Assembly (NCBI GenBank): GCA_038253325.1
Contig: JBBSHE010000006.1
Location: forward strand, 1-64,000
Direction: 5' to 3'
Length of the DNA stretch: 64,000 bases
Origin: JBBSHE01 sp038253325
GTDB lineage: Bacteria > Actinomycetota > Actinomycetes > Propionibacteriales > Nocardioidaceae
Both the position numbers and the translations under genes were made by a program. The notes under the pieces are model-generated. The model was not told where the DNA came from. It worked only from the letters and a program-made list of their open reading frames with translations, and ran no database searches. This document shows positions 35,500 to 46,156 of this stretch, piece after piece (position 1 is the stretch's first letter; each line of letters starts with the position of its first letter).

Positions 35500-36405
35500 T
35501 CAGATGCGCGCCCGGCCGGCCGCGACGAGGCAGGCGAGCCGTTCGGCGCTGACAGGGGCGTCCTCGATCTTGCAGGTGTCCTCGGGTGCATGCAGCATCG
35601 TCCGCGGCCGGCCGCCGGCCTCCGACGTCACGAATCCGACGTGGGTGATCCGGTGCCCTCCCGGTTCGCTGGCGAAAAAGTAGAGATCGCCGGTCCGCAC
35701 GGAGTCGAGAGCGACCGGCTCGACCGCTGAGACCTGGTCCTGCGCGTCGCGTGGTACGACGATGCCGAAGCGGCGGTATGTCGTGTACACGAGACCGGAG
35801 CAGTCGAGGCCCCAGCCGGTCGCGCCGCCCCAGAGGTACTCGAGACCGATAAACTGCCGGGCGGCCTCGACGATGACGAGACCTGACGGACGGCTGTCCG
35901 CGGGTGCCGGTTGGACGACGACGTCGGCGGCACCGAATGTTGCGGTTCCCAGCCGAGGCGCGACCACCACGACCTCCGTCTCGAGGACGTCTAGGACGGG
36001 CAACCGAGTCGCCCACGAGACCCGGAGCTCACCGGTACCGAGCCGCAGGCTCGCCGACGGCGTCGTCACGGTCGCGACGGTGGGTTCGACCTGCGTCGCG
36101 GCCTGGTCGACGTGCGACGTCCGGACCCAACCACGGTAGCCACGTCCGTCCGTCCGGCTGGGCTGCCACGGCGCGACGACCTCGGACCAACCCGCTCGCT
36201 CCTCGATCACCTCCACCGACTCCCCGAGCAGCAGCTGTGTCTCGACCCGCCCATGCAAACCGAATCTGGCCTGCCGATCGAGCCCCGCCACCCAGGCCGA
36301 GACGTCGGGCTCGTCGGCCACGGCGGCGGCATCGGCCGGACGCGGCGCGTCCGGGGACGTCCACAAGGTCGCCGCGGCCACCGCGACGGCAAGCTCCCCA
36401 CTCAC
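35500..36405 (-). CDS. NlpC/P60 family peptidase (YkfC-like)
   Basis: This 301-residue protein has two SH3-like segments (about residues 40-100 and 115-155) and a C-terminal NlpC/P60 domain with catalytic Cys in GLDCSGLVY, His in HRITHVGFV and a third polar residue at MLHAPEDT. YkfC-like enzymes cut gamma-D-Glu-diamino-acid bonds in cytosolic muropeptides. No signal peptide is obvious, consistent with a cytoplasmic recycling role. The GTG start overlaps the stop of the dipeptide epimerase by 4 nt. Confidence 0.88.
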   Translation of the reverse strand: MSGELAVAVAAATLWTSPDAPRPADAAAVADEPDVSAWVAGLDRQARFGLHGRVETQLLLGESVEVIEERAGWSEVVAPWQPSRTDGRGYRGWVRTSHVDQAATQVEPTVATVTTPSASLRLGTGELRVSWATRLPVLDVLETEVVVVAPRLGTATFGAADVVVQPAPADSRPSGLVIVEAARQFIGLEYLWGGATGWGLDCSGLVYTTYRRFGIVVPRDAQDQVSAVEPVALDSVRTGDLYFFASEPGGHRITHVGFVTSEAGGRPRTMLHAPEDTCKIEDAPVSAERLACLVAAGRARI

Positions 36406-37487
36406 CGGGCGTGGCCTCGGAGTCCGTCGATGCCGAGGCCGGGACGGTCAGGAAGGTCGACGACCGCGCCGTCATAGGACAGGCCACCCGCCACCGGGCT
36501 CTCTTCCAGCCACCAGGCGGCGTCGAGGTCGGCGACCAACGCGGTGCCGTACGCGGCGGCGAAGCTGGCGGCTGCTCCCACCCCGATCGGCCCCTCCAAC
36601 ATCGTGCCGACTAGGACACCGACGCCGTTCGCCGAAGCGAGAGCGTGCATCGTCCCCGCCGCCGACAGCCCTCCGCACTTTGCCAGCTTGATGTTCACCA
36701 GGTCCGCTGCACGGCGCTCGATCAACAGCATCAGGTCCCGCAGGCCGAAGACCGACTCGTCGGCCAACACCGGGGTGGCGACGTGGTCGGTGACCCAGGC
36801 CAGGCCGTCGAGGTCGTCGGCGGCCACCGGCTGCTCGACGAGCTCGACCTCGAGGCCGGAGTCCTCGGTGGCCGAAATGACGCGCACGGCCTCCCGAGGA
36901 GTCCAGCCCTGGTTGGCGTCGACCCGGATGCGTACGTCCGGCCCGACCGCCTCGCGCACCGCCCGGATCCGCTCCAGGTCGCTGCTCGCATCCGTGCCCA
37001 CCTTGAGCTTCAGGACCCGGAACCCGTCATCGATCCGGAGCTTCGCGGTCGCCGGCAACTCGTGGGCCGCTCCTGCCGATAAGGTCGCGTCACTCTCGAC
37101 CCGGCGGACGTTCGTACCGAGGTAGCGCGGAAGTGAGACACCAAGCCGGCGGGCGGCGAGGTCGTACAACGCGGTCTCGACCGCCGCCTTCGCACCGAAG
37201 TTCCCGACCACGGCCCGAGACACGGAGCTGCTCAACATGTGCAGCTCATCGGCGTCCTGGCCACGTACGACCTCGGCGAGGGGACCGTCGATACACGCCC
37301 GGGCACCCGCCAGTGACTCGCCGGTCACCCGCCACACCTGTGGCGCCTCGCCGAAGCCGTGTTCGCCGTCGCCGTCGATCACCTCGACGACAACCGTCTC
37401 CAGGTGGTCGGTGTGGCGGAGGGCGGTGACGAACGGTGAGTGCAGCGGGCTGCGGAGCGCCGTCGTCCGGATGTCGACGATCTTCAC
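36402..37487 (-). CDS. Dipeptide epimerase (L-Ala-D/L-Glu epimerase type)
   Basis: This 361-residue enolase-superfamily enzyme has the K-x-K pair in LKLKVG, metal ligands in RVDANQGW, VEQPV and LADESVFG, and the second-face lysine in VNIKLAKCGGL. L-Ala-D/L-Glu epimerases convert the muropeptide L-Ala-D-Glu to L-Ala-L-Glu so it can be degraded. Location between an NlpC/P60 endopeptidase and a penicillin-recognising hydrolase supports this substrate. Both ends overlap neighbours by 4 nt (GTGA), so it is tightly coupled. Confidence 0.9.
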   Translation of the reverse strand: MKIVDIRTTALRSPLHSPFVTALRHTDHLETVVVEVIDGDGEHGFGEAPQVWRVTGESLAGARACIDGPLAEVVRGQDADELHMLSSSVSRAVVGNFGAKAAVETALYDLAARRLGVSLPRYLGTNVRRVESDATLSAGAAHELPATAKLRIDDGFRVLKLKVGTDASSDLERIRAVREAVGPDVRIRVDANQGWTPREAVRVISATEDSGLEVELVEQPVAADDLDGLAWVTDHVATPVLADESVFGLRDLMLLIERRAADLVNIKLAKCGGLSAAGTMHALASANGVGVLVGTMLEGPIGVGAAASFAAAYGTALVADLDAAWWLEESPVAGGLSYDGAVVDLPDRPGLGIDGLRGHAR

Positions 37488-38302
37488 ACCCGTGCCACCC
37501 GGTCCTGCCAGCTCGCCGCGGCCACTCGGGCGATCAGCGCGGACGCCTCGTCTTCCGATCCGGCTCCTGTCGTGCAGACCACGAGGACGTAAGGGTCTCC
37601 GTCGCGTGGGTAGATGATCGCGCCGTCATGGTTGACACCCGGGATCGATCCCGTCTTGTGGGCGACCCTCGTGCCGGCGGGCAGGCCGGCCGGGATGCCG
37701 TCGTTGAACTGTTGGGCGGCGAGGAAGCCGAGCAGCTCCTCACTGGTGGCGGGAGACGCGACCTCGGCCTTTGCGATGGAGCGCAGCAGGTGGGCGAGGT
37801 CGCGCGCGGTGACTGTGTTGGTCAGACCCGCCGCCGCGGCCGCGGCGTCCTCGATGCCGCGAGTCATCGTGCTTCGAGTCGTGCCGGCTGCTCCGAGCGC
37901 GTCGGCGACAGCGACCGTTCCAACCCGTTCGAGGACAAGATTGGTCGCGAGATTGCTGGACCGGACGATCGACCGCAGACACAGCCAACGAAGCGCGACC
38001 TGGTCTCCAAGCCGTCGCCACGGATCCGGGTCCTCGTCGTCATCGCGATCCATTCGGAACCGCTCGCCGGGGATCTGCGAGTCGAAGTCGTCGTGGACCC
38101 TCACCTGCTGGTCCAGGTCCAGACGTCCCGCGTCACTCTCCCGGTACGCCGCGAGCACGAGCGCGGTCTTGATCGTGCTGCAGGCGTAGTACTGGGTCTC
38201 GTCCGCGTACGCGAAGTCGGGCGGCCCCGACATCGGCCCGCTCCAGATCGAGACCGTCACGCCCGGGGGCATCGCTTCGACAAGGTCGGTGAGGGAGGCC
38301 AC
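37484..38302 (-). CDS. Serine hydrolase of the class A beta-lactamase fold
   Basis: This 272-residue protein has the active-site S42-T-I-K45 in CSTIKTALVL, an S115-S-N117 motif (RSSNLATN) and HKTGS near residue 210. This is the penicillin-recognising serine hydrolase plan, without a lipoprotein or Sec signal, so a cytoplasmic peptidase or amidase acting on muropeptides is at least as likely as a secreted beta-lactamase. The GTG start has no ribosome-binding site; an ATG further upstream overlaps the divergent hemerythrin start and is less likely. Confidence 0.82.
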   Translation of the reverse strand: MASLTDLVEAMPPGVTVSIWSGPMSGPPDFAYADETQYYACSTIKTALVLAAYRESDAGRLDLDQQVRVHDDFDSQIPGERFRMDRDDDEDPDPWRRLGDQVALRWLCLRSIVRSSNLATNLVLERVGTVAVADALGAAGTTRSTMTRGIEDAAAAAAGLTNTVTARDLAHLLRSIAKAEVASPATSEELLGFLAAQQFNDGIPAGLPAGTRVAHKTGSIPGVNHDGAIIYPRDGDPYVLVVCTTGAGSEDEASALIARVAAASWQDRVARV

Positions 38303-38363
38303 ACCGCATCGTAGAACGACGTCGGTGTTGGTCGGCCAACGACGATCTGAGAAGGTCAACGAC

Positions 38364-38936
38364 ATGAGTACGACAATCGACCTCCACCGACCTCAGTCAG
38401 GCGACGTCATCGACCTGATCCTCGACGACCATCGGCTGTTCGAGAGTCTGCTTCGCGACTTGCGCAACTCGTCGTCCGACCGCGACGCGGTGCGCCACGC
38501 CCTCGCCACCGTCCTGGTTGCCCATGCCGAAGCCGAGGAGGCCCGCGTCTACAACCAGCTGCGGCGCAAGCATGCAGTGACCGAACACGAGGCAGAGCAC
38601 GGCAAGCACGAGCACGCGGAAGGACACGAGGCTCTGCTCGCGGTTCTCGAGCTCAAGGGAACCAACACCCAGGCATTCGACGACGCCGTCGAGGAACTGG
38701 CCCGGGCGGTCAACCATCACCTGACCGAAGAGGAGCTGACCATCCTGAACCCGGCCCGTGAGGACGTCTCGGAACAGGCTCGGGCAGAGCTCGGGCGGGC
38801 ATTTGCGCAGGAGCGTAACCGGCAGATCGACGCCGACTGCGGACGGATCAGCAACGTTCGCCGGATCGTGTCCGACGCCAAGCAGGAAGGCCTGATCGGC
38901 GACAGAAACAGCGCGGGCAGCGGCGACGAGGAGTGA
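38364..38936 (+). CDS. Hemerythrin-like (HHE domain) protein
   Basis: This 190-residue four-helix HHE protein has metal-binding positions in DDHRLFE, HAEAEE, EHEAEHGKHEHAEGHE and NHHLTEEE. It probably binds a di-iron centre used for O2, NO or peroxide sensing or scavenging. GAAGG lies 8 nt before the ATG. The last 14 codons are duplicated 200 bp downstream. The C-terminal tail (residues 150-190) is charged and not part of the domain. Confidence 0.88.
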   Translation: MSTTIDLHRPQSGDVIDLILDDHRLFESLLRDLRNSSSDRDAVRHALATVLVAHAEAEEARVYNQLRRKHAVTEHEAEHGKHEHAEGHEALLAVLELKGTNTQAFDDAVEELARAVNHHLTEEELTILNPAREDVSEQARAELGRAFAQERNRQIDADCGRISNVRRIVSDAKQEGLIGDRNSAGSGDEE

Positions 38937-38945
38937 CGGCCCAAG
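38894..38945 (+). repeat. Duplicated 3' end of hemerythrin gene, copy 1
   Basis: These 52 bases, GATCGGCGACAG to GGCCCAAG, span the last 14 codons and stop of the hemerythrin gene. They recur at 39097-39148 with 44 of 52 identical. Confidence 0.6.
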
Positions 38946-38946
38946 T

Positions 38947-39020
38947 TTTTGCGTAGTTCCGGGGCATGCTGGCGTTCTGACATGCCCCGCAAGTACGCAA
39001 GAACTCGTCGCCGGTCCGCG
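38947..39020 (+). repeat. 74-bp hairpin repeat, family B, copy 1
   Basis: This 74-bp sequence begins TTTTGCGTAGTTCCGGGGCA and is 72/74 identical to 39704-39777. It contains inverted arms TTTTGCGTA/TACGCAA(A/G)A and CGGGGCATG/CATGCCCCG with an 11-nt loop, so it forms a long hairpin. It starts 10 nt after the hemerythrin stop and may double as a terminator. Confidence 0.75.
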
Positions 39021-39199
39021 CCCTGCCGTCAGGGCACCCTGATCATGCCGGACCCATCGCGTCGTCGCGCAGGGTGACCCCGCGTGCCGTCGCCGGGATC
39101 GGCGACAGTGACAGCGCCGGTAGTGGCGACGAAGAGCGACGACCCAAGCCGGATCTCGACTAGCGAGCCGGGCTAGGTTCTCCGGCGCCGTGGTCGCCT
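39021..39199. other. Intergenic stretch between hairpin repeat and HIT gene
   Basis: It contains copy 2 of the duplicated hemerythrin tail (39097-39148), which reads on in frame as GDSDSAGSGDEERRPKPDLD then TAG. No start codon or other gene is visible. Confidence 0.4.
39097..39148 (+). repeat. Duplicated 3' end of hemerythrin gene, copy 2
   Basis: This is a 52-bp partner of 38894-38945. The differences mostly preserve codon sense (DSDSAGSGDEE versus DRNSAGSGDEE), suggesting it derives from the end of a once-functional paralogue or an old duplication. Confidence 0.6.
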
Positions 39200-39664
39200 C
39201 TAGACGACGTCCCACCGTTCACGGAGCCTCCTTGCGAGGGCGACCCTCTCCGTGGTCGGTGTGATCTCGACCGTGTGGTCCGGAGGAAATGGTGAGCCTC
39301 TCCGCATCGGGATAACGTGGAAGTGGACGTGCGGCACCGTTTGATAGGCCGCCTCACCATTGTTTTGCTGCACCAGGATGCCGTCAGGGTCGAACGCAGC
39401 GCGAATCGCGCGCCCGGTCCGTGCCACCGCCACGCCAAGCGCGGCTTCTTCCTCGACGCTCAGGTCAAGCAGCGTGGCGGCGTGCCGCTGGGTTGTCACG
39501 AGAGTGTGTCCCTCCATACCGCCAAGAGAAGCCGGGGCCATGAACACCCGCACTAACTCATCATCAACCACAACAGCTGGGGGTCCGTGCCACGGATACT
39601 TGCCAGCGAGGTTCTCGCAATAGGAACAAGGGACTTGTGGCGGCAGAACCAGCGGCACCCGCAC
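39200..39664 (-). CDS. HIT family protein (second copy)
   Basis: This 154-residue protein has CSYCENLAG near the N-terminus, the QQNNGEAAYQTVPHVHFHVIP HIT triad region (keys: HVHFHVIP) and a charged end. It is only distantly like the HIT protein at 18257-18727. Such enzymes hydrolyse nucleotide-phosphate adducts. GTG start without clear ribosome-binding site. The gene lies between two copies of a 74-bp hairpin repeat and its codon use is a little less GC-rich than its neighbours. Confidence 0.85.
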   Translation of the reverse strand: MRVPLVLPPQVPCSYCENLAGKYPWHGPPAVVVDDELVRVFMAPASLGGMEGHTLVTTQRHAATLLDLSVEEEAALGVAVARTGRAIRAAFDPDGILVQQNNGEAAYQTVPHVHFHVIPMRRGSPFPPDHTVEITPTTERVALARRLRERWDVV

Positions 39665-39703
39665 ATCCTAAGCGCTTGGGTTTGTCAGGGCACACATCAC
39701 CAG

Positions 39704-39777
39704 TTTTGCGTAGTTCCGGGGCATGCTGGCGTTCTGACGTGCCCCGCAAGTACGCAAAAACTCGTCGCCGGTCCGCG
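39704..39777 (+). repeat. 74-bp hairpin repeat, family B, copy 2
   Basis: This copy is 72/74 identical to 38947-39020 and in the same orientation. It ends 9 nt before the stop of the metallo-hydrolase gene, in the gap between two minus-strand genes. Confidence 0.75.
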
Positions 39778-39786
39778 GATCGGGAC

Positions 39787-40437
39787 CTACCACCCGCGGG
39801 CGCGCCACTCGTCGAGATGGGGACGCTCATTGCCGAGGGTCGTGTCGTCGCCGTGGCCGGGGTACACCCAGGTCTCGTCGGGGAGCCGGGCGAACACCTT
39901 GTGCTCGACATCGTTGAGGAGCGACGCGAAGTCCACGGCCGACCACGTCTTGCCGACCCCGCCGGGGAACAGCGAGTCGCCCGTCCAAAGGTGGACCGCC
40001 CCATGCGGGTCGTCGTACCAGAGCGCGATCGAACCGGGTGTGTGCCCGACGAGGTGGATCACCTGCAGCGGGCACTCCCCGACATGGATCAGGTCACCGT
40101 CCGACACCCGCCGGTTCGTGCCGACCGGGATCGCCTCGGCGTCATCTGCCCCGGCAGCCGTCTCGGCGCCGGTTGCGTCGACCACGGCTCGCAGCGCCTG
40201 CCAGTGGTCGCCGTGCCGATGGGTTGTCACGATCTGACGGAGGCTGCCGTCGGGGATGAGCTTCAGCAACGCATCGGGCTCCGCCGCGGCGTCGATCAGA
40301 AGCGACGCGCCGGTCTTCCGGCAGGTCAGCACGTACGCGTTGTTGTCCATCGACCCGACCGACGCCTTGGTGATGCTGAGGTCGGTCAGCTCGTGAACAC
40401 CGGGTGACCCGGGTCGGACCTTGCCGGTGTACGTCAT
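39787..40437 (-). CDS. MBL fold metallo-hydrolase
   Basis: This 216-residue metallo-beta-lactamase-fold protein has metal ligands in THRHGDHW (His73, His75, Asp77, His78), GHTPGS, a bridging Asp in TGDSLFPGG and YPGHGDDT. It is of the glyoxalase II-like type that hydrolyses thioesters. It is preceded by a mycothiol-dependent enzyme gene 21 nt upstream on the same strand, so a mycothiol-thioester substrate is a reasonable inference. The MBL gene next to uvrA is conserved in mycobacteria. Confidence 0.88.
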   Translation of the reverse strand: MTYTGKVRPGSPGVHELTDLSITKASVGSMDNNAYVLTCRKTGASLLIDAAAEPDALLKLIPDGSLRQIVTTHRHGDHWQALRAVVDATGAETAAGADDAEAIPVGTNRRVSDGDLIHVGECPLQVIHLVGHTPGSIALWYDDPHGAVHLWTGDSLFPGGVGKTWSAVDFASLLNDVEHKVFARLPDETWVYPGHGDDTTLGNERPHLDEWRARGW

Positions 40438-40458
40438 CGTTCCTCCATTCGGTGCGGG

Positions 40459-41172
40459 TCAGCGCCAGGGGCCGAGCTTGGGCAGGATGCCGCCGTCGGC
40501 ATGCAGGCCGGTCCCGTCGGTGCGGCCGACCAGCCAGGCCAGCAACGCCGGCGGTGGACCGGTGATGACCTGCGCGCCGTCCCCGACCCTCCAGGTCCGG
40601 TCGTCCTCGACGGAACGCAACGTGAGCCCCGGGGTGTCCGGTCGTGCAGAGAAGTCGCCGCACGCACGGCTCAGCAGGCTCTCGACGAACGGTTCCGGCC
40701 AATGCGCGGGCGTGTAGTCGAGATCCAGATCGACATTGTGCACCTCGATCTCGCCGAAGCGGAGCGCGGGAATCATCGACGCCGGGATTTCGTTGCCGTC
40801 TCTGCCGAACCGGATCCTGAACGTCCAGTCGGTTTCCGACATGGCGCCCAGGGCGTCGAGCAGGCGTTGCTGGGAGTCGCGGAGGTCGGCGGTGAGCTCT
40901 GCGACCGGTCGGGTCGATCCGGCCTCGATGTCGGCGGCGCGTTTGTCGCGGCTCTCGTACATCGGGGTCTCGACTCCGGTCCGCGCCCAGGTCAGCAGGT
41001 TGACCAGGCCGTCCGCATTGCGGGCAACGTGGGTGAGAACGTGTCCTCTGGTCCAGCTCGGGAGCAGGCTGGGCTCTCGAGCGTCCTCGTCGGTGAGGCC
41101 GTCGATCGTGTGCAGCAGGGAGTCGTGGGAGCTGACGACCGACTCGATGTCGGCGGCTACGTCTACGGTCAT
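40459..41172 (-). CDS. Maleylpyruvate isomerase family mycothiol-dependent enzyme (second copy)
   Basis: This 237-residue DinB/MDMPI protein has LLPSWTRGHVLTHVARNADGL at residues about 40-60, with the metal-binding His pair, and the EVHNVDLDLDYTP segment, then a C-terminal MDMPI_C-like part. It catalyses or assists a mycothiol-dependent step on an unknown substrate. It is co-transcribed with the downstream MBL hydrolase and divergent from uvrA. Sequence is clearly different from the paralogue at 21397-22164. Confidence 0.86.
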   Translation of the reverse strand: MTVDVAADIESVVSSHDSLLHTIDGLTDEDAREPSLLPSWTRGHVLTHVARNADGLVNLLTWARTGVETPMYESRDKRAADIEAGSTRPVAELTADLRDSQQRLLDALGAMSETDWTFRIRFGRDGNEIPASMIPALRFGEIEVHNVDLDLDYTPAHWPEPFVESLLSRACGDFSARPDTPGLTLRSVEDDRTWRVGDGAQVITGPPPALLAWLVGRTDGTGLHADGGILPKLGPWR

Positions 41173-41235
41173 GGGGACGAACCTACCGTCGCGACAGATT
41201 CGGCGGCCGCGGCGTCGGCGGGGACGAACGTTGAG

Positions 41236-41241
41236 TAGGAT
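41236..41241 (+). promoter_or_regulatory. -10 element of uvrA
   Basis: TAGGAT lies 48 nt before the uvrA GTG and two bases upstream of a LexA-type palindrome, placing the palindrome across the expected transcription start. Confidence 0.55.
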
Positions 41242-41243
41242 AA

Positions 41244-41257
41244 CGAACATGTGTTCG
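41244..41257. promoter_or_regulatory. LexA (SOS) box upstream of uvrA
   Basis: CGAACATGTGTTCG is a perfect 14-bp palindrome of the Gram-positive/actinobacterial SOS-box form CGAAC-N4-GTTCG. It overlaps the predicted transcription start of uvrA. Confidence 0.8.
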
Positions 41258-41288
41258 AACGGGCCGGAACGAGGGCAGAGGACGCTGA

Positions 41289-44249
<2,961 letters not shown>

Positions 44250-44319
44250 CGTCGGACGGCGACTCCGTTCGACGCCATGAGTCCGCGATGAGAGTTCGAT
44301 GAGAGTCACCACATCAATC

Positions 44320-44348
44320 TTTCAACCAGCGTCGCGGGCTCATAGGCT
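44320..44348 (+). promoter_or_regulatory. Promoter of the Rieske gene
   Basis: TTTCAA and TAGGCT separated by 17 nt form a housekeeping-sigma promoter, 52 nt before the start codon with its GGAGGA ribosome-binding site. Confidence 0.55.
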
Positions 44349-44399
44349 CGTCCGAGAACGGCGTCATCGACGCGTCGACCATCCACGGAGGAACTCACC

Positions 44400-44909
44400 A
44401 TGACCGCCCGGCTCCCGGCTCCCGACCACGACAGCCGCCCGACGTTTCCCCGGCGGACCGTGATCCAGGGTGCGGCGATCGCCGCCGCCGCCGTCCCGCT
44501 GGCGGCCTGCGGTTCGAGCTCGAGCTCAAACGACAAGTCGCCACGTTCGCCCGGCTCCGATCCGTCGAACGGATCACCGTCGTCGGCCGGTGGCTCTTCG
44601 TCGTCGGCGGGCGGGTCGAACGCCGCGGCGCTGACCTCGACCAGCGACATCCCTCAGGGCGGCGGCAAGATCTTCGACAGTCAGAAGGTCGTGGTGACGC
44701 AACCGAAGGCCGGGTCGTTCAAGTGCTTCACCGCGGTTTGCACCCATCAGGGTTGCATCGTCGCCACGGTCTCGGGCGGCACGATCAACTGCGGTTGCCA
44801 CGGCAGCATGTACAACATTGCGACCGGGGCTGTGGTCGGCGGTCCGGCGCCCGCGCCGTTGGCGCCCGTCACGATCGACGTGACCGGCAACGAGATCTCC
44901 CTGGCCTGA
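44400..44909 (+). CDS. Rieske (2Fe-2S) lipoprotein exported by Tat
   Basis: This 169-residue protein has a twin-arginine signal (FPRRTVIQG, residues 16-24), a hydrophobic stretch and lipobox LAAC (Cys37), followed by a Ser/Gly-rich linker to about residue 75. The Rieske domain has both cluster motifs: C114-x-H116-QGC and C131-GCH134. It is a small exported redox lipoprotein, not a cytochrome bc subunit (no transmembrane anchor beyond the signal). Function is unknown. A cupredoxin lipoprotein follows 62 nt later. Confidence 0.92.
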   Translation: MTARLPAPDHDSRPTFPRRTVIQGAAIAAAAVPLAACGSSSSSNDKSPRSPGSDPSNGSPSSAGGSSSSAGGSNAAALTSTSDIPQGGGKIFDSQKVVVTQPKAGSFKCFTAVCTHQGCIVATVSGGTINCGCHGSMYNIATGAVVGGPAPAPLAPVTIDVTGNEISLA

Positions 44910-44971
44910 GTCCGGGGGTAGGCTCCGTGCTCCCTCGTACCCACAATCCACCATCAGAAGGGCGGGTAGCG

Positions 44972-45448
44972 ATGTCCGGAACCGATACTCGGAGCCGACG
45001 ACAGATCGACGGGTGCCGGGTCGGCTTGCGCGCCGCACCCACCTCCCGGTTGGGCCGCACGACTGGTCTGCTTCTCGGTGCGGCCGCCGTGGTCGTGACC
45101 GCTGCCGCGTGCGGCGGGGGTGGTGGCGATGGCTCCTCGAATCCTCCACCGAGCGGCTCATCGGGCGGCGGGAAGACCGTCGCGGTGACGGAGACCGAGT
45201 TCAAGATCGCGCTCGACAAGACGACCTTCGCGCCCGGCTCCTACAACTTCGTGGTGGACGACAAGGGGCACACGACGCACGCGCTGACGATCAAGGGTCC
45301 CGGGCTGGGAGAGAAATCGAGTACGACGCTGTCCGCGGGCCAGTCCGCAACGCTGACCGTGACGTTGCAGAAGGGGACCTACGAGCTGTACTGCCCTGTC
45401 GACGGGCACAAGCAGCAGGGTATGGACACCCACATCACCGTCGGCTGA
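44972..45448 (+). CDS. Cupredoxin-domain lipoprotein
   Basis: This 158-residue protein has a long N-region, a hydrophobic signal and lipobox AAAC (Cys47), then a Gly/Ser linker and a small blue-copper fold. Type-1 copper ligands fit His103 (THALTIKG), Cys141 and His146 (YCPVDGHKQQGM) and Met151. It likely carries single electrons at the cell surface. AGAAGG precedes the ATG. TAGGCT at 44915 may give it its own promoter. It lies right after the Rieske lipoprotein. Confidence 0.88.
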   Translation: MSGTDTRSRRQIDGCRVGLRAAPTSRLGRTTGLLLGAAAVVVTAAACGGGGGDGSSNPPPSGSSGGGKTVAVTETEFKIALDKTTFAPGSYNFVVDDKGHTTHALTIKGPGLGEKSSTTLSAGQSATLTVTLQKGTYELYCPVDGHKQQGMDTHITVG

Positions 45449-45484
45449 CGAAACCGTGCGGGCGGGCTCACCCAAACCGACGGG

Positions 45485-46030
45485 TCAGTCCTCGGCGAAG
45501 GCTGCGACGGCCTTGGCACAGAAGGCCGGTAGGTCGTCGGGCTTGCGGCTGGTGATCAGATTGCCGTCGACCACCACTTCATCGTCCGTCCACGTTGCTC
45601 CGGCGTTCTGAAGGTCGGTACGCAGGCTCGGCCACGACGTCACCGACCGGCCGCGCACGACATCTGCCTCGACGAGCGTCCAGGGCGCATGACAGATTGC
45701 GGCGACCGGTTTGCCGGACTCGACGAACGCCTTGATGAAGTCGACGGCATTCTCGTCGAGTCGAAGCGCGTCGGGGTTCGCCACTCCGCCCGGCAGCACG
45801 AGCCCGTCGTAGTCATCGACCAGTGCGGAGTCGAACGTCTCGTCGACGTCGAACGTGTCAGCCTTGTCGAGGTGGTCGAACCCCTGCACCTTGCCGGATT
45901 CCGGAGCGATCAGCTTCGGAGTGCCACCGGCCTCCTCCACGGCATTCCACGGATCGGTCAGCTCGATCTGCTCGACGCCTTCGTTCGCGACGGCGAACGC
46001 GATCGTCTTGTCCGAAAGCCGGCTGCTCAT
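45485..46030 (-). CDS. DJ-1/PfpI family protein (type 1 glutamine amidotransferase-like)
   Basis: This 181-residue protein has the DJ-1/PfpI fold: YDGLVLPGGVANPD, the nucleophile Cys in AAICHAPWTL and a GRSVTSWPSLRTDLQNAGA stretch. YhbO/PfpI proteins are linked to stress survival and repair of glycated macromolecules or to proteolysis. The second ATG (46030) is chosen because GAGAGGAC lies 7 nt upstream; an ATG 21 nt earlier has none. Confidence 0.9.
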   Translation of the reverse strand: MSSRLSDKTIAFAVANEGVEQIELTDPWNAVEEAGGTPKLIAPESGKVQGFDHLDKADTFDVDETFDSALVDDYDGLVLPGGVANPDALRLDENAVDFIKAFVESGKPVAAICHAPWTLVEADVVRGRSVTSWPSLRTDLQNAGATWTDDEVVVDGNLITSRKPDDLPAFCAKAVAAFAED

Positions 46031-46156
46031 GCTCTGTCCTCTCGTTGGCATCGTGCGTGCTGTGACTACCCGCGAAACGCCCCTTCAAACCACGTCACAG
46101 TGCTCCGAGCCGACGCCTTGCTGCTGTACAGATCGGTTGCGAGATCGGAGCCTTGG

